NCBI RefSeq assembly: GCF_002556545.1
Contig: NZ_CP022685.1
Span: forward strand, 7,170,001 to 7,234,000
Direction: 5' to 3'
DNA length: 64,000 bases
From: Streptomyces formicae
GTDB taxonomy: Bacteria > Actinomycetota > Actinomycetes > Streptomycetales > Streptomycetaceae
Of this stretch, positions 43,171 through 52,933 are shown piece after piece (the stretch's first letter is position 1; each line of letters starts with the position of its first letter). Below the pieces are notes generated by a model. That model saw only the letters and a program-made list of their open reading frames with translations. It did no database searches and was not told the DNA's origin. The position numbers were made by a program, and so were the translations under genes.

Positions 43171-43830
43171 TCAAGGAGTTGACGGACCCCGGCGCTGGGG
43201 GAGCGAGACCACGGACCCGTCACCGGGCCCCGCGGGCGGCAGGCCCGCGATCTGACAGAGCAGGTCGCACCACGCGGCGAGGTGCGCCGCCGTGTCGGGC
43301 ACCCCACCCGACCCCTCCCGAGGGGTCCACGAGGCGCGGATCTCGATCTGGGAGGCGGGCTGGCGCTCGGCGAGCCCCCCGAAGTAGTGGGATCCCGCGC
43401 GGGTCACCGTGCCGCTCGCCTCGCCCGCCGAGAGTCCGCGCGCGTGCAGCGCGCCGGTCAGCCAGGACCAGCAGACCTCGGGAAGAAGGGGATCCGCCGC
43501 CATCTCCGGCTCCAGCTCCGCCCGCACGAGCGTCACCAGACGGAAGGTGCCCTGCCAGGCGTCGTGTCCCGCGGGATCGTGCAGCAGCACCAGACGCCCG
43601 TCCGCGAGGTCCTCGTCGCCGTCCACGACCGCCGCTTCCAACGCGTACGCGTGCGGCGCGAGCCGCTGCGGCGCCCGCGTCGCATCGATCTCGATCTCCG
43701 GCCGCAGCCGTGCCCCCCGCAGCGCCTCGACCGCCGCGCGGAAGGGCAACGGAGCCGAATCCGCCACCTTCCCCTCCGAACTCTCCATCTCGCCAGCGCC
43801 GTCCGACCGTTGTCCCTGAGCCGCAGCCAT
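43171..43830 (-). CDS. DUF3000-family protein
   Basis: Cytosolic actinobacterial protein, 219 aa, function unknown. Recognised by LPFRAAVEALRGARLRPEI, WQGTFRLVTLVRAELEPEMA and EIRASWTPRE. ATG 43830; no RBS. It is divergent from hemE with an 85-bp shared promoter region, an arrangement I recall as usual in Streptomyces, though no haem link is established. Confidence 0.82.
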   Translation of the reverse strand: MAAAQGQRSDGAGEMESSEGKVADSAPLPFRAAVEALRGARLRPEIEIDATRAPQRLAPHAYALEAAVVDGDEDLADGRLVLLHDPAGHDAWQGTFRLVTLVRAELEPEMAADPLLPEVCWSWLTGALHARGLSAGEASGTVTRAGSHYFGGLAERQPASQIEIRASWTPREGSGGVPDTAAHLAAWCDLLCQIAGLPPAGPGDGSVVSLPQRRGPSTP

Positions 43831-43915
43831 GCGGGGAAGGTTAAGGGGAACGGCGCCTTCGCGCAGGGAGAGACACCCGTGAGGGGGTTCCCGGTCAACG
43901 TGCGAGACTTTCCGC

Positions 43916-44989
43916 GTGAGTGCCAACGAGAGCCAGAGCCCCGCGGGCCGGCCGAACACAGCGACGTACGACTCCCCCTTCATGAAGGCGTGCAGGCGCG
44001 AGGCCGTGCCGCACACGCCGGTCTGGTTCATGCGGCAGGCGGGGCGCTCACTTCCCGAGTACCGCAAGGTCCGTGAGGGCACCGCCATGCTGGAGTCCTG
44101 CATGCGGCCCGACCTCGTCACCGAGATCACCCTGCAGCCGGTGCGGCGGCACAACGTCGACGCCGCGATCTACTTCAGCGACATCGTCGTACCGCTGAAG
44201 GCGATCGGGATCGACCTCGACATCAAGCCCGGCGTCGGGCCCGTCGTCGCCCACCCCATCCGCACGCGCGCCGACCTCGCACAGCTGCGCGACCTCACGC
44301 CCGAGGACATCCACTACGTGACCGAGGCCATCGGCATGCTGACCGCCGAGCTCGGGTCGACGCCGCTCATCGGCTTCGCCGGGGCGCCTTTCACCCTCGC
44401 GAGCTACCTCGTGGAGGGCGGTCCGAGCCGCAACCACGAGCACACCAAGGCCCTGATGTACGGCGACCCGCAGCTCTGGGCCGACCTGCTCGACCGGCTC
44501 GCGGAGATCACCGGCGCCTTCCTGAAGGTGCAGATCGAGGCGGGCGCGAGCGCCGTGCAGCTCTTCGACTCGTGGGTGGGCGCGCTGTCGCCCGCCGACT
44601 ACCGGCGCGCGGTGATGCCCGCGTCGGTGAAGGTCTTCGACGCCGTCGCCGGGTACGGCGTGCCCCGCATCCACTTCGGCGTCGGTACGGGCGAGCTGCT
44701 CGGTGCCATGGGCGAGGCGGGCGCGGACGTCGTCGGCGTCGACTGGCGGGTGCCGATGGACGAGGCCGCGCGCCGCGTCGGCCCCGGCAAGGCGCTCCAG
44801 GGCAACCTGGACCCGGCCGTCCTCTTCTCGACGCGCGACGCCGTCGAGGCCAAGACGGACGAGGTGCTCGCCGCCGCGAACGGCCTGGAGGGGCACATCT
44901 TCAACCTCGGTCACGGCGTCCTGCCCACCACCGACCCGGAGGCGCTGACCAGGCTCGTCGACTACGTGCACACACGTACCGCCGTCTGA
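43916..44989 (+). CDS. hemE: Uroporphyrinogen decarboxylase
   Basis: 357 aa. Converts uroporphyrinogen III to coproporphyrinogen III. Family signatures [16 protein letters not shown] (N-terminal) and [17 protein letters not shown] are complete; catalytic Asp is in the YFSDIVVP segment. GTG 43916; no Shine-Dalgarno, possibly leaderless. It stands with hemY and chdC nearby, giving most of the late steps of the coproporphyrin-dependent route. Confidence 0.96.
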   Translation: MSANESQSPAGRPNTATYDSPFMKACRREAVPHTPVWFMRQAGRSLPEYRKVREGTAMLESCMRPDLVTEITLQPVRRHNVDAAIYFSDIVVPLKAIGIDLDIKPGVGPVVAHPIRTRADLAQLRDLTPEDIHYVTEAIGMLTAELGSTPLIGFAGAPFTLASYLVEGGPSRNHEHTKALMYGDPQLWADLLDRLAEITGAFLKVQIEAGASAVQLFDSWVGALSPADYRRAVMPASVKVFDAVAGYGVPRIHFGVGTGELLGAMGEAGADVVGVDWRVPMDEAARRVGPGKALQGNLDPAVLFSTRDAVEAKTDEVLAAANGLEGHIFNLGHGVLPTTDPEALTRLVDYVHTRTAV

Positions 44990-45000
44990 AACTTTGTCCG

Positions 45001-45037
45001 AAAAAGGCCCCTGCCATCGGCGGCGGGGGTCCTTTTC
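45001..45037. terminator. Bidirectional terminator between hemE and the flavoprotein gene
   Basis: AAAAAGGCCCCTGCC opposes GGCGGGGGTCCTTTTCG. The stem has A and T runs on its two sides, so it can act as an intrinsic terminator in both directions between convergent genes. Confidence 0.8.
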
Positions 45038-45054
45038 GTACCCGGTCGGAGCCG

Positions 45055-46440
45055 TCAGCCCGCCCGTACCGCCGCCACCGCCTTGCGCGCCGCCACCAGG
45101 ACCGGGTCCCACACCGGCGAGAACGGCGGCGCGTAGCCCAGGTCGAGCGCCGTCATCTGCTCCACCGTCATCCCCGCCGTCAGCGCGACGGCCGCCACGT
45201 CCACGCGCTTGCCCGCGCCCTCGCGGCCCACGATCTGCACCCCGAGCAGCCGCCCGGTGCGCCGCTCGGCCAGCATCTTCACCGTCATCAGCGCCGCGCC
45301 CGGGTAGTAACCGGCCCTGCTGGTCGACTCGATGGTCACCGCCACGAACTGGAGCCCGGCCGCCCGCGCCTCCTTCTCGCGCAGACCGGTGCGGGCGATT
45401 TCCAGGTCGCAGACCTTGCTGACGGCCGTGCCGACGACGCCGGGGAACGTGGCGTACCCGCCGCCCGCGTTCGAGCCGATGACCTGGCCGTGCTTGTTGG
45501 CGTGGGTGCCGAGCGCGATGTGCCGGTGGGCGCCCGACACCAGGTCGAGGACCTCCACGCAGTCGCCGCCCGCCCAGATGTTCTCGTGCCCGCGCACCCG
45601 CATCGCCAGATCGGTGAGGAGCCCGCCGTGCTCGCCGAGCGGCAGCCCCGCCTCGCGGGCGAGCGCCGTCTCGGGCCGTACGCCGATGCCGAGCACCACG
45701 ACGTCGGCCGGGTACTCGGCGTCCTCCGTGGCCACCGCCCGCACCCGCCCGGCGTCGCCGGTGCGGATCTTGGTGACCTCGGCGTCGTTCACCATCGTGA
45801 TGCCCATGCCGGTCATCGCCTCGTGCACCAGGCGGCCCATGTCCGGGTCCAGGGTCGCCATGGGCTCCTTGCCCCGGTTGACGACCGTCACCTCGTAGCC
45901 CCGGTTGACCATCGCCTCGGCCATCTCGACGCCGATGTAGCCCGCGCCGATGACCACCGCCCTGCGCCCCTCGGTCCTGGCCAGCGTGTCGAGCAGGGCC
46001 TGTCCGTCGTCGAGCGTCTGCACGCCGTGCACGCCGGGCGCGTCGATGCCGGGCAGCGAGGGGCGGACGGGCCGCGCGCCGGTGGCGATCACGAGCTTGT
46101 CGTACGTCGTCCAGGACTCCTCGCCCCCTTCGAGGTCGCGGGCCAGGACGCGGCTGTTCGCCACGTCGATCCGCCTGACCTCCGTACGCATCCGCAGATC
46201 GATGTCGCGCTCGCGGTGCTGCTCCGGCGTGCGGGCGACGAGGTCGTCGCGCTGCTCGACGTCGCCCCCCACCCAGTAGGGGATGCCACAGGCGGAGTAC
46301 GACGTGAAGTGGCCGCGCTCGAACGCGACGATCTCCAGTTCGTCCGGGCCCCTGAGCCTGCGTGCCTGCGACGCGGCGGACATGCCCGCCGCGTCGCCTC
46401 CGATGACCACAAGTCGCTCACGTGTGCTGCTCATGGACAT
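45055..46440 (-). CDS. CoA-disulfide reductase-like FAD/NAD(P) oxidoreductase
   Basis: 461 aa flavoprotein. FAD site VVIGGDAAGMSAASQARR, the single redox Cys in SYSACGIPYWVGG as in CoA-disulfide reductase/NADH oxidases, NAD(P) site VVIGAGYIGVEMAEA, second FAD motif NIWAGGDCVEV, C-terminal dimerisation domain. ATG 46440 (ATG 46434 also possible), no RBS. It probably reduces a low-molecular-weight disulfide or acts as NAD(P)H oxidase. Confidence 0.88.
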   Translation of the reverse strand: MSMSSTRERLVVIGGDAAGMSAASQARRLRGPDELEIVAFERGHFTSYSACGIPYWVGGDVEQRDDLVARTPEQHRERDIDLRMRTEVRRIDVANSRVLARDLEGGEESWTTYDKLVIATGARPVRPSLPGIDAPGVHGVQTLDDGQALLDTLARTEGRRAVVIGAGYIGVEMAEAMVNRGYEVTVVNRGKEPMATLDPDMGRLVHEAMTGMGITMVNDAEVTKIRTGDAGRVRAVATEDAEYPADVVVLGIGVRPETALAREAGLPLGEHGGLLTDLAMRVRGHENIWAGGDCVEVLDLVSGAHRHIALGTHANKHGQVIGSNAGGGYATFPGVVGTAVSKVCDLEIARTGLREKEARAAGLQFVAVTIESTSRAGYYPGAALMTVKMLAERRTGRLLGVQIVGREGAGKRVDVAAVALTAGMTVEQMTALDLGYAPPFSPVWDPVLVAARKAVAAVRAG

Positions 46441-46452
46441 ACGCTACGGCGT

Positions 46453-46487
46453 GCCCCGTAGGGGCGCGGGGAACTGCGCGACCAGCC
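46453..46487 (-). repeat. Dispersed intergenic repeat, copy C (inverted)
   Basis: Reverse complement of copies A and B with one base fewer in the central run. It lies between the flavoprotein and DUF4349 genes. Confidence 0.82.
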
Positions 46488-46508
46488 ACAACGCTCCCGC
46501 AGCCGACC

Positions 46509-47435
46509 TCAGTCGTCGTCACCCTGCGCGGACGTCACCTCCGGATGACGCCGCAGCCGGAGCCGTACGACCCGCAGCCACAGCAGCACGAGCAGCGCGG
46601 CGACCGCCAGGAACGGCAACACCGCGGCCAAGGCAACGCCGATCCACCGCAGCATCGTGACGAACGCGTCCCAGCCGCCCGAGAGCGCGTCGAGGAACGA
46701 CGTGTCGTCGCCCTTCGCCTCCGCCCGCACCGGGCTCTCGGCCAGCGACAGCGTGATCGTCGCCATGCTCGTGCGGTCCTTCAGCGACGCCTGGCGCGCG
46801 AGCAGCGCCTCCAGATCGGCCTGACGGGTGCTCAACTCGCCTTCCAGGCTCACCACGTCGCTCAGCTTGGTCGCCTTGTCCATCAGCTCCCGCACCCGCG
46901 CCACGCTCGCCCGCTGCGAGGCCACGCGGCTCTCCACGTCGACGACCTGGTCGGTGACGTCCTGCGCCTTGGCCTCCCGGTCGACGAGCTTGCCGGTGCC
47001 TTCGAGCGAGGCGAGCACGTCGTCGTACTTGGCCTGGGGCACCCGCAGGACGATCCGGGAGCGCTCGCGCCCCGCGCCGTCCCGCGAGGTGTTCTCGCTC
47101 CCCACGATGCCGCCCGCGTCCTCGGCCGCCGTGCGGGCCCGGTCCAGGGCCGCGGGCACGTCCTTGACGCGGACGGTGAGCCTCGCGGTGCGGATGACGT
47201 GCGTGTCGGTCGGCGCGACCGGCTTCTGCTTGCCGCCGCGCGAATCCTCGGCCCGGCCGCCGCCGTCGCGCGGCCCGGCCGCCGCTTTGTCGCCGCCGCC
47301 GCTGTCGGTGTCGTCCGAACCCGCGCCGCTGCACCCGGTGAGCGCGAGGGCGAGGGCGAGCAGGACGCCGGAGAGCGCCTGGGCCGTGCGGTGACGGGAC
47401 TTCCGGGACTTCTTTGGCGTGTGCGTCGGCTGCAT
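46509..47435 (-). CDS. DUF4349 lipoprotein
   Basis: 308 aa. Lipobox LTGC, Asp/Gly/Lys linker, then RTARLTVRVKDVPAALDRAR and a long coiled coil (QDVTDQVVDVESRVASQRAS to LEALLARQASLKDRT), a C-terminal TM (WIGVALAAVLPFLAVAALLVLLWL) and a basic cytoplasmic tail. So it is anchored at both ends across the outer face of the membrane. GGGGG upstream of ATG 47435. Function unknown. It is divergent from hemY across 124 bp. Confidence 0.85.
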   Translation of the reverse strand: MQPTHTPKKSRKSRHRTAQALSGVLLALALALTGCSGAGSDDTDSGGGDKAAAGPRDGGGRAEDSRGGKQKPVAPTDTHVIRTARLTVRVKDVPAALDRARTAAEDAGGIVGSENTSRDGAGRERSRIVLRVPQAKYDDVLASLEGTGKLVDREAKAQDVTDQVVDVESRVASQRASVARVRELMDKATKLSDVVSLEGELSTRQADLEALLARQASLKDRTSMATITLSLAESPVRAEAKGDDTSFLDALSGGWDAFVTMLRWIGVALAAVLPFLAVAALLVLLWLRVVRLRLRRHPEVTSAQGDDD

Positions 47436-47559
47436 CGGCGTACCCCCGAGAGACGTGGCCAGTGATGCTCCTTTGACGCCGCACGGGGGCGTGAGGGTGG
47501 TTGCCGACCGGTCCCGATGCGGTCACGGTCGGGACTCGCCGGTCTGAGAGAGTGGAGGC

Positions 47560-49023
47560 ATGCGCGAAACGGACACACGTACGGGGAACGGCCACGCCGT
47601 CGTCATCGGGGGCGGGATCGCCGGACTCGCCGCCGCGCACCGCCTGCTCGACACCGCCCCCGGCACCCGCGTCACCGTCCTCGAAGCCTCCGACAGGATC
47701 GGCGGCAAGCTGCTCGCCGGTGACATCGCGGGCGTCCGCGTCGACCTCGGCGCCGAGTCCATGCTGGCCCGCCGCCCCGAGGCCGTCGCGCTCGCCCGCG
47801 CGGTGGGCCTCGCCGACCGCCTTCAGCCGCCCGCCACCGCGACCGCGTCGATCTGGACCCGCGGCGCCCTGCGCCCCATGCCCAAGGGCCACGTCATGGG
47901 CGTGCCCGGCGACGCGTCCGCCCTCTCCGGAGTCCTCTCCGACGAGGGCCTGCGCCGCATCGAGCAGGACCGCGAGCTGCCGCCCACCGAGGTCGGCGAC
48001 GACGTCGCGGTCGGCGCGTACGTCGCCGAGCGCCTCGGCCGCGAGGTCGTCGACCGCCTCGTGGAGCCGCTGCTCGGCGGGGTGTACGCCGGTGACGCGT
48101 ACCGCATCTCGATGCGCTCGGCCGTCCCGCAGCTCTTCGAGGCCGCCCGCGCCCACGACACCCTCACGGAGGGCGTCCGCGCCATCCAGGCCCGCGCCGC
48201 GCGCAACCAGCAGACCGGGCCCGTCTTCATGGGCATCGAGGGCGGCATCGGCCAACTCCCGCTCGCCGTCGCCGATTCGGTACGCGCGCGGGGCGGCGAG
48301 ATCCGCACCGGGACACCCGTCACGGAACTGCGGCGCACCTCCGACGGCTGGCAGGTCGTCACCGGGGAGCGGGCGATCGACGCCGACACCGTGGTCGTCG
48401 CCGTGCCCGCCTACGCGGCCGCCGCGCTGCTCGGCACCGAGGCGCCCGCCGCGGCCGCCGAGCTCGCGAGCGTCGAGTACGCCTCCATGGCACTGATGAC
48501 CCTCGCGTACCGCCGCAGCGAAATCGACCTCCCCGAAGGCAGCGGTTTCCTCGTGCCGCCCGTCGACGGGCACACCATCAAGGCGTCCACCTTCGCCTCC
48601 CGCAAGTGGGGCTGGATCGCCGACGAGGACCCCGACCTGCTCGTCCTGCGCACCTCGGTCGGGCGGTACGGGGAGACGAAGATCCTGGAGCGGGACGACG
48701 CCGGACTCGTCGACGTGTCCTGGCACGACCTGCGCGAGGCCACCGGACTGACCGCCACGCCCGTCGCCACCCGCGTCACCCGCTGGCACGACGGCCTGCC
48801 GCAGTACCCCGTCGGCCACCACGCGCGCGTGGCCCGCGTCCGCGAGCACGTGAGCAAGCTGCCGGGGCTCGCGGTCTGCGGAGCGGCGTACGACGGAGTG
48901 GGCATCCCCGCCTGCGTCGCGAGCGCCCACGCGGCCGTCGACCAGCTGGGCGGTGACCCGGCCGGTGTGCAGGAGCTCACCGCCAACCCGGTGCAGAGTC
49001 TGCACGGCGGCGGAGGAGAATAG
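47560..49023 (+). CDS. hemY: Coproporphyrinogen III oxidase (HemY/CgoX type)
   Basis: 487 aa FAD enzyme. Dinucleotide motif [40 protein letters not shown], and C-terminal FAD contact [18 protein letters not shown]. In Actinobacteria this family oxidises coproporphyrinogen III to coproporphyrin III. ATG 47560 with GTGGAGG. The stop is 4 bp before chdC, so the two form one operon. Confidence 0.92.
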   Translation: MRETDTRTGNGHAVVIGGGIAGLAAAHRLLDTAPGTRVTVLEASDRIGGKLLAGDIAGVRVDLGAESMLARRPEAVALARAVGLADRLQPPATATASIWTRGALRPMPKGHVMGVPGDASALSGVLSDEGLRRIEQDRELPPTEVGDDVAVGAYVAERLGREVVDRLVEPLLGGVYAGDAYRISMRSAVPQLFEAARAHDTLTEGVRAIQARAARNQQTGPVFMGIEGGIGQLPLAVADSVRARGGEIRTGTPVTELRRTSDGWQVVTGERAIDADTVVVAVPAYAAAALLGTEAPAAAAELASVEYASMALMTLAYRRSEIDLPEGSGFLVPPVDGHTIKASTFASRKWGWIADEDPDLLVLRTSVGRYGETKILERDDAGLVDVSWHDLREATGLTATPVATRVTRWHDGLPQYPVGHHARVARVREHVSKLPGLAVCGAAYDGVGIPACVASAHAAVDQLGGDPAGVQELTANPVQSLHGGGGE

Positions 49024-49027
49024 GGCC

Positions 49028-49747
49028 ATGAGTGACGACGCCCCCGCCAAGACCCCCAACGCAGGCAAGAAGGCCAAGGACCTCAACGAGGTCATCCGCT
49101 ACACCCTGTGGTCCGTCTTCAAGCTGCGTGACGTGCTCCCCGAGGACCGCGGCGGCTACGCCGAAGAGGTCCAGGAGCTGTTCGACCAGCTCGCCGCCAA
49201 GGACATCACCGTCCGCGGCACGTACGACGTGTCGGGGCTCCGCGCCGACGCGGACGTCATGATCTGGTGGCACGCCGAGACGTCCGACGAGCTGCAGGCG
49301 GCCTACAACCTCTTCCGCCGCACCAAGCTCGGCCGCGCCCTGGAGCCGGTCTGGTCGAACATGGCGCTGCACCGCCCCGCCGAGTTCAACAAGTCGCACA
49401 TCCCGGCCTTCCTGGCCGACGAGACGCCCCGCGACTACGTCTCGGTCTACCCCTTCGTGCGCTCCTACGACTGGTACCTGCTGCCCGACGAGGACCGTCG
49501 CCGCATGCTCAAGGACCACGGCATGATGGCCCGCGGCTACCCCGACGTGCGCGCCAACACGGTCGCCTCGTTCTCGCTCGGCGACTACGAGTGGCTGCTC
49601 GCCTTCGAGGCCGACGAGCTGTACCGCATCGTCGACCTGATGCGTCACCTGCGCGCCTCCGAGGCCCGGATGCACGTGCGCGAAGAGGTGCCGTTCTACA
49701 CCGGCCGCCGCAAGGACGTGGCGGAGCTGGTGGCGGGTCTCGCCTAG
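49028..49747 (+). CDS. chdC: Coproheme decarboxylase ChdC (HemQ)
   Basis: 239 aa, chlorite-dismutase fold. It decarboxylates coproheme to haem b with H2O2. [13 protein letters not shown] holds the catalytic Tyr, and the proximal His is in [15 protein letters not shown]. Coupled to hemY. Together with hemE this defines the coproporphyrin-dependent haem route of Gram-positive bacteria. Confidence 0.94.
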   Translation: MSDDAPAKTPNAGKKAKDLNEVIRYTLWSVFKLRDVLPEDRGGYAEEVQELFDQLAAKDITVRGTYDVSGLRADADVMIWWHAETSDELQAAYNLFRRTKLGRALEPVWSNMALHRPAEFNKSHIPAFLADETPRDYVSVYPFVRSYDWYLLPDEDRRRMLKDHGMMARGYPDVRANTVASFSLGDYEWLLAFEADELYRIVDLMRHLRASEARMHVREEVPFYTGRRKDVAELVAGLA

Positions 49748-49789
49748 CCGGTAATTCGGTTGCCGGGCCCGTCCGGTGCGGGTTTCATC

Positions 49790-49821
49790 GAGAGGTCGGG
49801 CCGACTGGGGCCCGGCCTCTC
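49790..49821 (+). terminator. Terminator after chdC
   Basis: GAGAGGTCGGGCC (49790-49802) pairs with GGCCCGGCCTCTC (49809-49821), one wobble, 42 bp after the chdC stop. Confidence 0.8.
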
Positions 49822-49914
49822 GTGCGTGGACAGAAAGCCGGTGTTGTATGCCCAGGGCCCTGCGGAATCTCTCGAATTCACCCCATTCCGCATCGCTCAG
49901 GAGTTCCTTCCACC

Positions 49915-50289
49915 ATGTCCCGCAACACTTCCAGGCGGGCGCGCACTGAAGCACGCGCCCGGTCCTTCCGCTGCCTGCACTGCGGTCTCGACGTCCCGAT
50001 GACCGCACCGGGCACCAGCCATCGCAATCACTGTCCGAACTGCCTGTGGAGCCGTCACCTCGACGACACCCCGGGCGACCGGGCGGCCGACTGCGGTGCC
50101 CGGATGGAACCCCTCGCCATCTCCGTCAAGGGAGACGGCGAATGGGTCCTCGTCCACCGCTGCGTCCACTGCGGCGTCCTGCACGCGAATCGCACGGCGG
50201 GCGACGACAACGCGTTGCCGCTGACCCGTCTTGCGGTGCGGCCACTCGCACAGGCCCCGTTCCCCTTGGAGCGGCTCGGGGCCCTGTAA
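49915..50289 (+). CDS. RNHCP-domain zinc-binding protein
   Basis: 124 aa. The motif SHRNHCPNCLWSRHLD names the family. Cys pairs CLHC, CPNC and CVHC suggest two zinc sites. The N-terminus is Arg-rich. ATG 49915 follows AGGAG at 49899-49903. Probably nucleic-acid binding; function unknown. Its stop codon lies inside a copy of the dispersed repeat. Confidence 0.87.
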   Translation: MSRNTSRRARTEARARSFRCLHCGLDVPMTAPGTSHRNHCPNCLWSRHLDDTPGDRAADCGARMEPLAISVKGDGEWVLVHRCVHCGVLHANRTAGDDNALPLTRLAVRPLAQAPFPLERLGAL

Positions 50290-50316
50290 GGGGCGCGGGG
50301 AACTGCGCGACCAGCC
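50281..50316 (-). repeat. Dispersed intergenic repeat, copy D, overlapping a stop codon
   Basis: Reverse complement of copy A with one change. Bases 50287-50289 of the repeat are the TAA stop of the RNHCP gene, so the repeat contributes the gene's last codons. Confidence 0.82.
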
Positions 50317-50343
50317 ACAGCGGACGCGCGGCCGCCGACGGGG

Positions 50344-51945
50344 CTAGACCCCCTTGGGAAGATCGGCGGCCCGTTCTCCTGACAAGGGCTTCGGCTCCCG
50401 GTGCGGTGCGCATTCCGCGTGCCGTTCCGGGAGGCGGCCCTCCAGGAGATACGCGTCCAGGTGGCCGTTGACGCACTTGTTGGGGCCCGCGGCGATGCCG
50501 TGCGTGCCCGCCCCCTCCTCGGTCACCAGGACCGAGTCCCGCAGCCTGCGGTTGAGTTCCCGCGCGCCCTCGTACGGGGTCGCCGCGTCCCGCTCGGCGG
50601 CCAGGATCAGCGTCGGGGGCAGCGCGCCCTTCGCCGTGCGCACGTCCACCGCCTGCTGCCGGGGCGCGGGCCAGTAGGCGCAGGGCAGGTTCATCCAGGC
50701 GTTGTCCCAGGTCTCGAACGGCGCCACGCGCGCGAGGTCGGAGTTGTCGCGGTCCCAGACCCGGAAGTCCGTCGGCCAGGCCGCGTCGTTGCACTCGACG
50801 GCGGTGTAGACGGCGTTGCCGTTCTCCTCCTCCGCGGCGCCCTTCGGCTCCGGTGCCGCCTGCTCGATCAGCGGCTTCGGATCGCCCTTCAGATAGGCGG
50901 AAAGGGCCGAGGCGCGCGTCGGCCAGTAGTCGTCGTAGTACCCGGCCTTGAGGAAGGCGGCCTGGAGCTGACCGGGGCCGACCTTGCCGCCGGCGGGCTT
51001 GTGGGACAGCTCCGCGCGGACCTTCTCGTAGCTGCGCAGCACCTCGTCGGGCGTCCCGCCCAGGTGGTACACCTTGTCGTGCTTGGCCACCCAGGCGCGG
51101 AAGTCCGCCCAGCGCCCCTCGAACGCCATCGACTGTTCGAGGTTGTTGCCGTACCAGATCTGCGAGGGCTCGGGGTTGACCGCCGAGTCGAACACCATCC
51201 GCCGCACGTGCGAGGGGAAGAGCGTCGCGTACACCGCGCCGAAGTAGGTGCCGTACGAAGCGCCCATGAACGTCAGCTTCCGCTCGCCGACGGCGGCCCG
51301 CAGCACGTCCAGGTCACGGGCGTTGTTCAGCGTCGTGTAGTGCCGCAGGCCCGGATTGCGGGTGCCGCAGCCGCGCGCGTACGCCTTCGCCTGCGCGACG
51401 CGCTCCCGCTTGTACGAGGCGTCGGGGTGGGTCGGCGCCTGGGTGGGCGCCTTCACGTACTGCTTGGGGTCCTGGCAGGTCAGCGGCGCCGAGCGGCCCA
51501 CCCCGCGCGGGGCGTAGCCGACCAGGTCGTACGCCGCAGCGATGCGCTTCCACTCGGGCAACACGCCCACCAGCGGGAAGTACATGCCCGAGCCGCCGGG
51601 GCCGCCCGGGTTGAAGACGAGCGCGCCCTGGCGCGCGACCGCCTTGCCCGCCGCCTTCTTCGTGGCCTTGGTGCGGCTGACGGTCAGCTTGATCTTCTTG
51701 CCGTCGGGGTGCGCGTAGTCGAGGGGCACCGTGACCGTGCCGCACCGGACGGACGGCGGGAGGCCCTCGGCCTTCGCGCAGGTGCCCCAGCGGATCCCGG
51801 CGGCCTCCGCGCGCTGGGCGGCGACGGCGGTGCCGCGTGTCTCGGGCGACGGCGGAGCGCCGCTCGCGGAACCCGCGGGGGCGGCGACGAGGGCGGTCAG
51901 GACCAAGGATCCGGCGGTTCCGTAGCGGGCGGCTGCTGCTCTCAT
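50344..51945 (-). CDS. Secreted tripeptidyl aminopeptidase-like alpha/beta hydrolase (S33)
   Basis: 533 aa. Signal peptide (AAAARYGTAGSLVLTALVAAPAGSASGA). Triad: Ser in GASYGTYFG, Asp in AERDAATP, His in GAGTHGI; oxyanion segment FNPGGPGGSG. The C-terminal TAP-like domain is present. Family members remove tripeptides from secreted proteins. ATG 51945 with GAAG. It is the last gene of a minus-strand run that includes the DUF692 cluster and could process an exported peptide from it; that link is only positional. Confidence 0.9.
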   Translation of the reverse strand: MRAAAARYGTAGSLVLTALVAAPAGSASGAPPSPETRGTAVAAQRAEAAGIRWGTCAKAEGLPPSVRCGTVTVPLDYAHPDGKKIKLTVSRTKATKKAAGKAVARQGALVFNPGGPGGSGMYFPLVGVLPEWKRIAAAYDLVGYAPRGVGRSAPLTCQDPKQYVKAPTQAPTHPDASYKRERVAQAKAYARGCGTRNPGLRHYTTLNNARDLDVLRAAVGERKLTFMGASYGTYFGAVYATLFPSHVRRMVFDSAVNPEPSQIWYGNNLEQSMAFEGRWADFRAWVAKHDKVYHLGGTPDEVLRSYEKVRAELSHKPAGGKVGPGQLQAAFLKAGYYDDYWPTRASALSAYLKGDPKPLIEQAAPEPKGAAEEENGNAVYTAVECNDAAWPTDFRVWDRDNSDLARVAPFETWDNAWMNLPCAYWPAPRQQAVDVRTAKGALPPTLILAAERDAATPYEGARELNRRLRDSVLVTEEGAGTHGIAAGPNKCVNGHLDAYLLEGRLPERHAECAPHREPKPLSGERAADLPKGV

Positions 51946-51957
51946 CGCGCTTCTTAC

Positions 51958-51992
51958 CCCTTTTGTTCGGCGGCACTACTCGAACAAAAGGG
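51958..51992. promoter_or_regulatory. AT-rich inverted repeat before the peptidase gene
   Basis: CCCTTTTGTTCG (51958-51969) and CGAACAAAAGGG (51981-51992) are exact complements around 11 bases. Unusually AT-rich for this genome. It may terminate the TIGR04222 gene or be an operator of the peptidase gene 13 bp away. Confidence 0.6.
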
Positions 51993-52042
51993 ATACTTCG
52001 TGCGGCAGTTGGCGAAGTAAAGCACCGGCCCGCCGTGTCGGC

Positions 52043-52816
52043 TCAATGACCCCGTTGCGCCGTATCAGGCCGGGACCGGTGCCCGAAGGCCGCCCGCAGG
52101 CCGGGGTCGGGCAGGGCCCGGACGCCGCGTACGGCGACGGTGGTCAGCTCGTCGCGGGCCGCGGGCAGCGCGCCGAGGAGCCGCTGCCCCGCGGGGGAGG
52201 CCCACCGCGTGTACGGGTGGACCTCGATGCGGGCGATGATGAGGCACCCCACGCAGAGCATCAGCGGCAGCGAGAACCAGATCGCCACCGGGACCTGCCC
52301 CGAGGCCGCCCGCCCCTGGGTCGGCATGCACACCGCGAGGGCGCCGAGCGCGAGCACCGCCACCGTCGCCGCGCGCACCTGCCGCGCGGCGGCCGCGACG
52401 CCCGTGCCCGCGCTCTCCGGCACAGCGAGTCCGGCCGCGACGAGCCGCTCGCCGAGGGCGCGCACCGCGTCGGCGGTGGCCGCGCCCTTGCGTATGGGCG
52501 CTATCCGCGACTGGCCGTCGGGGCCGATCGCGCCGAGCACCGAACGCTCCACCTCGTCGCGGCCGACCGGGTCGACGACGGTCGCCCACCCGGTGTGCGC
52601 GATCAGCAGCCGACGCGCCCCCGCCATCGCGACGAGCGCCACATCGGCGACCCGCGAGGGGCCGCCGGAGAGGAAGGCCGTCTCGTAGAGGGTCAGCTCG
52701 TGGCCGCGGGGCGCGGCCCTCTCGTGGGTGGCGGCGCGGCTCGCGGCGAGGCAGAGCCTGCCGCAGGAGAGGCCGGTCGCGGCCCAGGCGAGGAGGAGAA
52801 GGGGCAGCCAGAACAT
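52043..52816 (-). CDS. TIGR04222-domain membrane protein without Cys tail
   Basis: 257 aa. TM at 1-20 (FWLPLLLLAWAATGL), then HELTLYETAFLSGGPSRVADVALVAM, which matches the start of the second TIGR04222 protein (VRGTLEAAFLSGGPARVADALIAG), and a central TM pair (VRAATVAVLALGALAV; VAIWFSLPLMLCVGCLIIA). It ends in DTAQRGH with no Gly/Cys repeat. It seems to be a paralogue that lost or never had the repeat tail. ATG 52816, no RBS. Confidence 0.82.
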   Translation of the reverse strand: MFWLPLLLLAWAATGLSCGRLCLAASRAATHERAAPRGHELTLYETAFLSGGPSRVADVALVAMAGARRLLIAHTGWATVVDPVGRDEVERSVLGAIGPDGQSRIAPIRKGAATADAVRALGERLVAAGLAVPESAGTGVAAAARQVRAATVAVLALGALAVCMPTQGRAASGQVPVAIWFSLPLMLCVGCLIIARIEVHPYTRWASPAGQRLLGALPAARDELTTVAVRGVRALPDPGLRAAFGHRSRPDTAQRGH

Positions 52817-52933
52817 GGCGGATTTCTATGCGAAGGCGCTGCGCGGCGCCACGGTGTTTTCACTATGTGGACAGCGGGTGACGGGTGGGTAACGTTCCGT
52901 TTTTCCGTCGAGGGGGGCGGGACGGGGAGCGGG

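Noticed and set aside
46519..49095. 858-codon minus-strand open frame
   Set aside because: Overlaps hemY antisense and DUF4349 in another frame; both real genes have family motifs.
43916..50289. Haem and RNHCP region as a novel cluster
   Set aside because: hemE, hemY and chdC order is ordinary for Streptomyces; no unusual member is present.
52043..52816. Tail-less TIGR04222 gene as a pseudogene
   Set aside because: The frame is intact with proper TM segments and coding bias; lack of the tail alone does not show decay.
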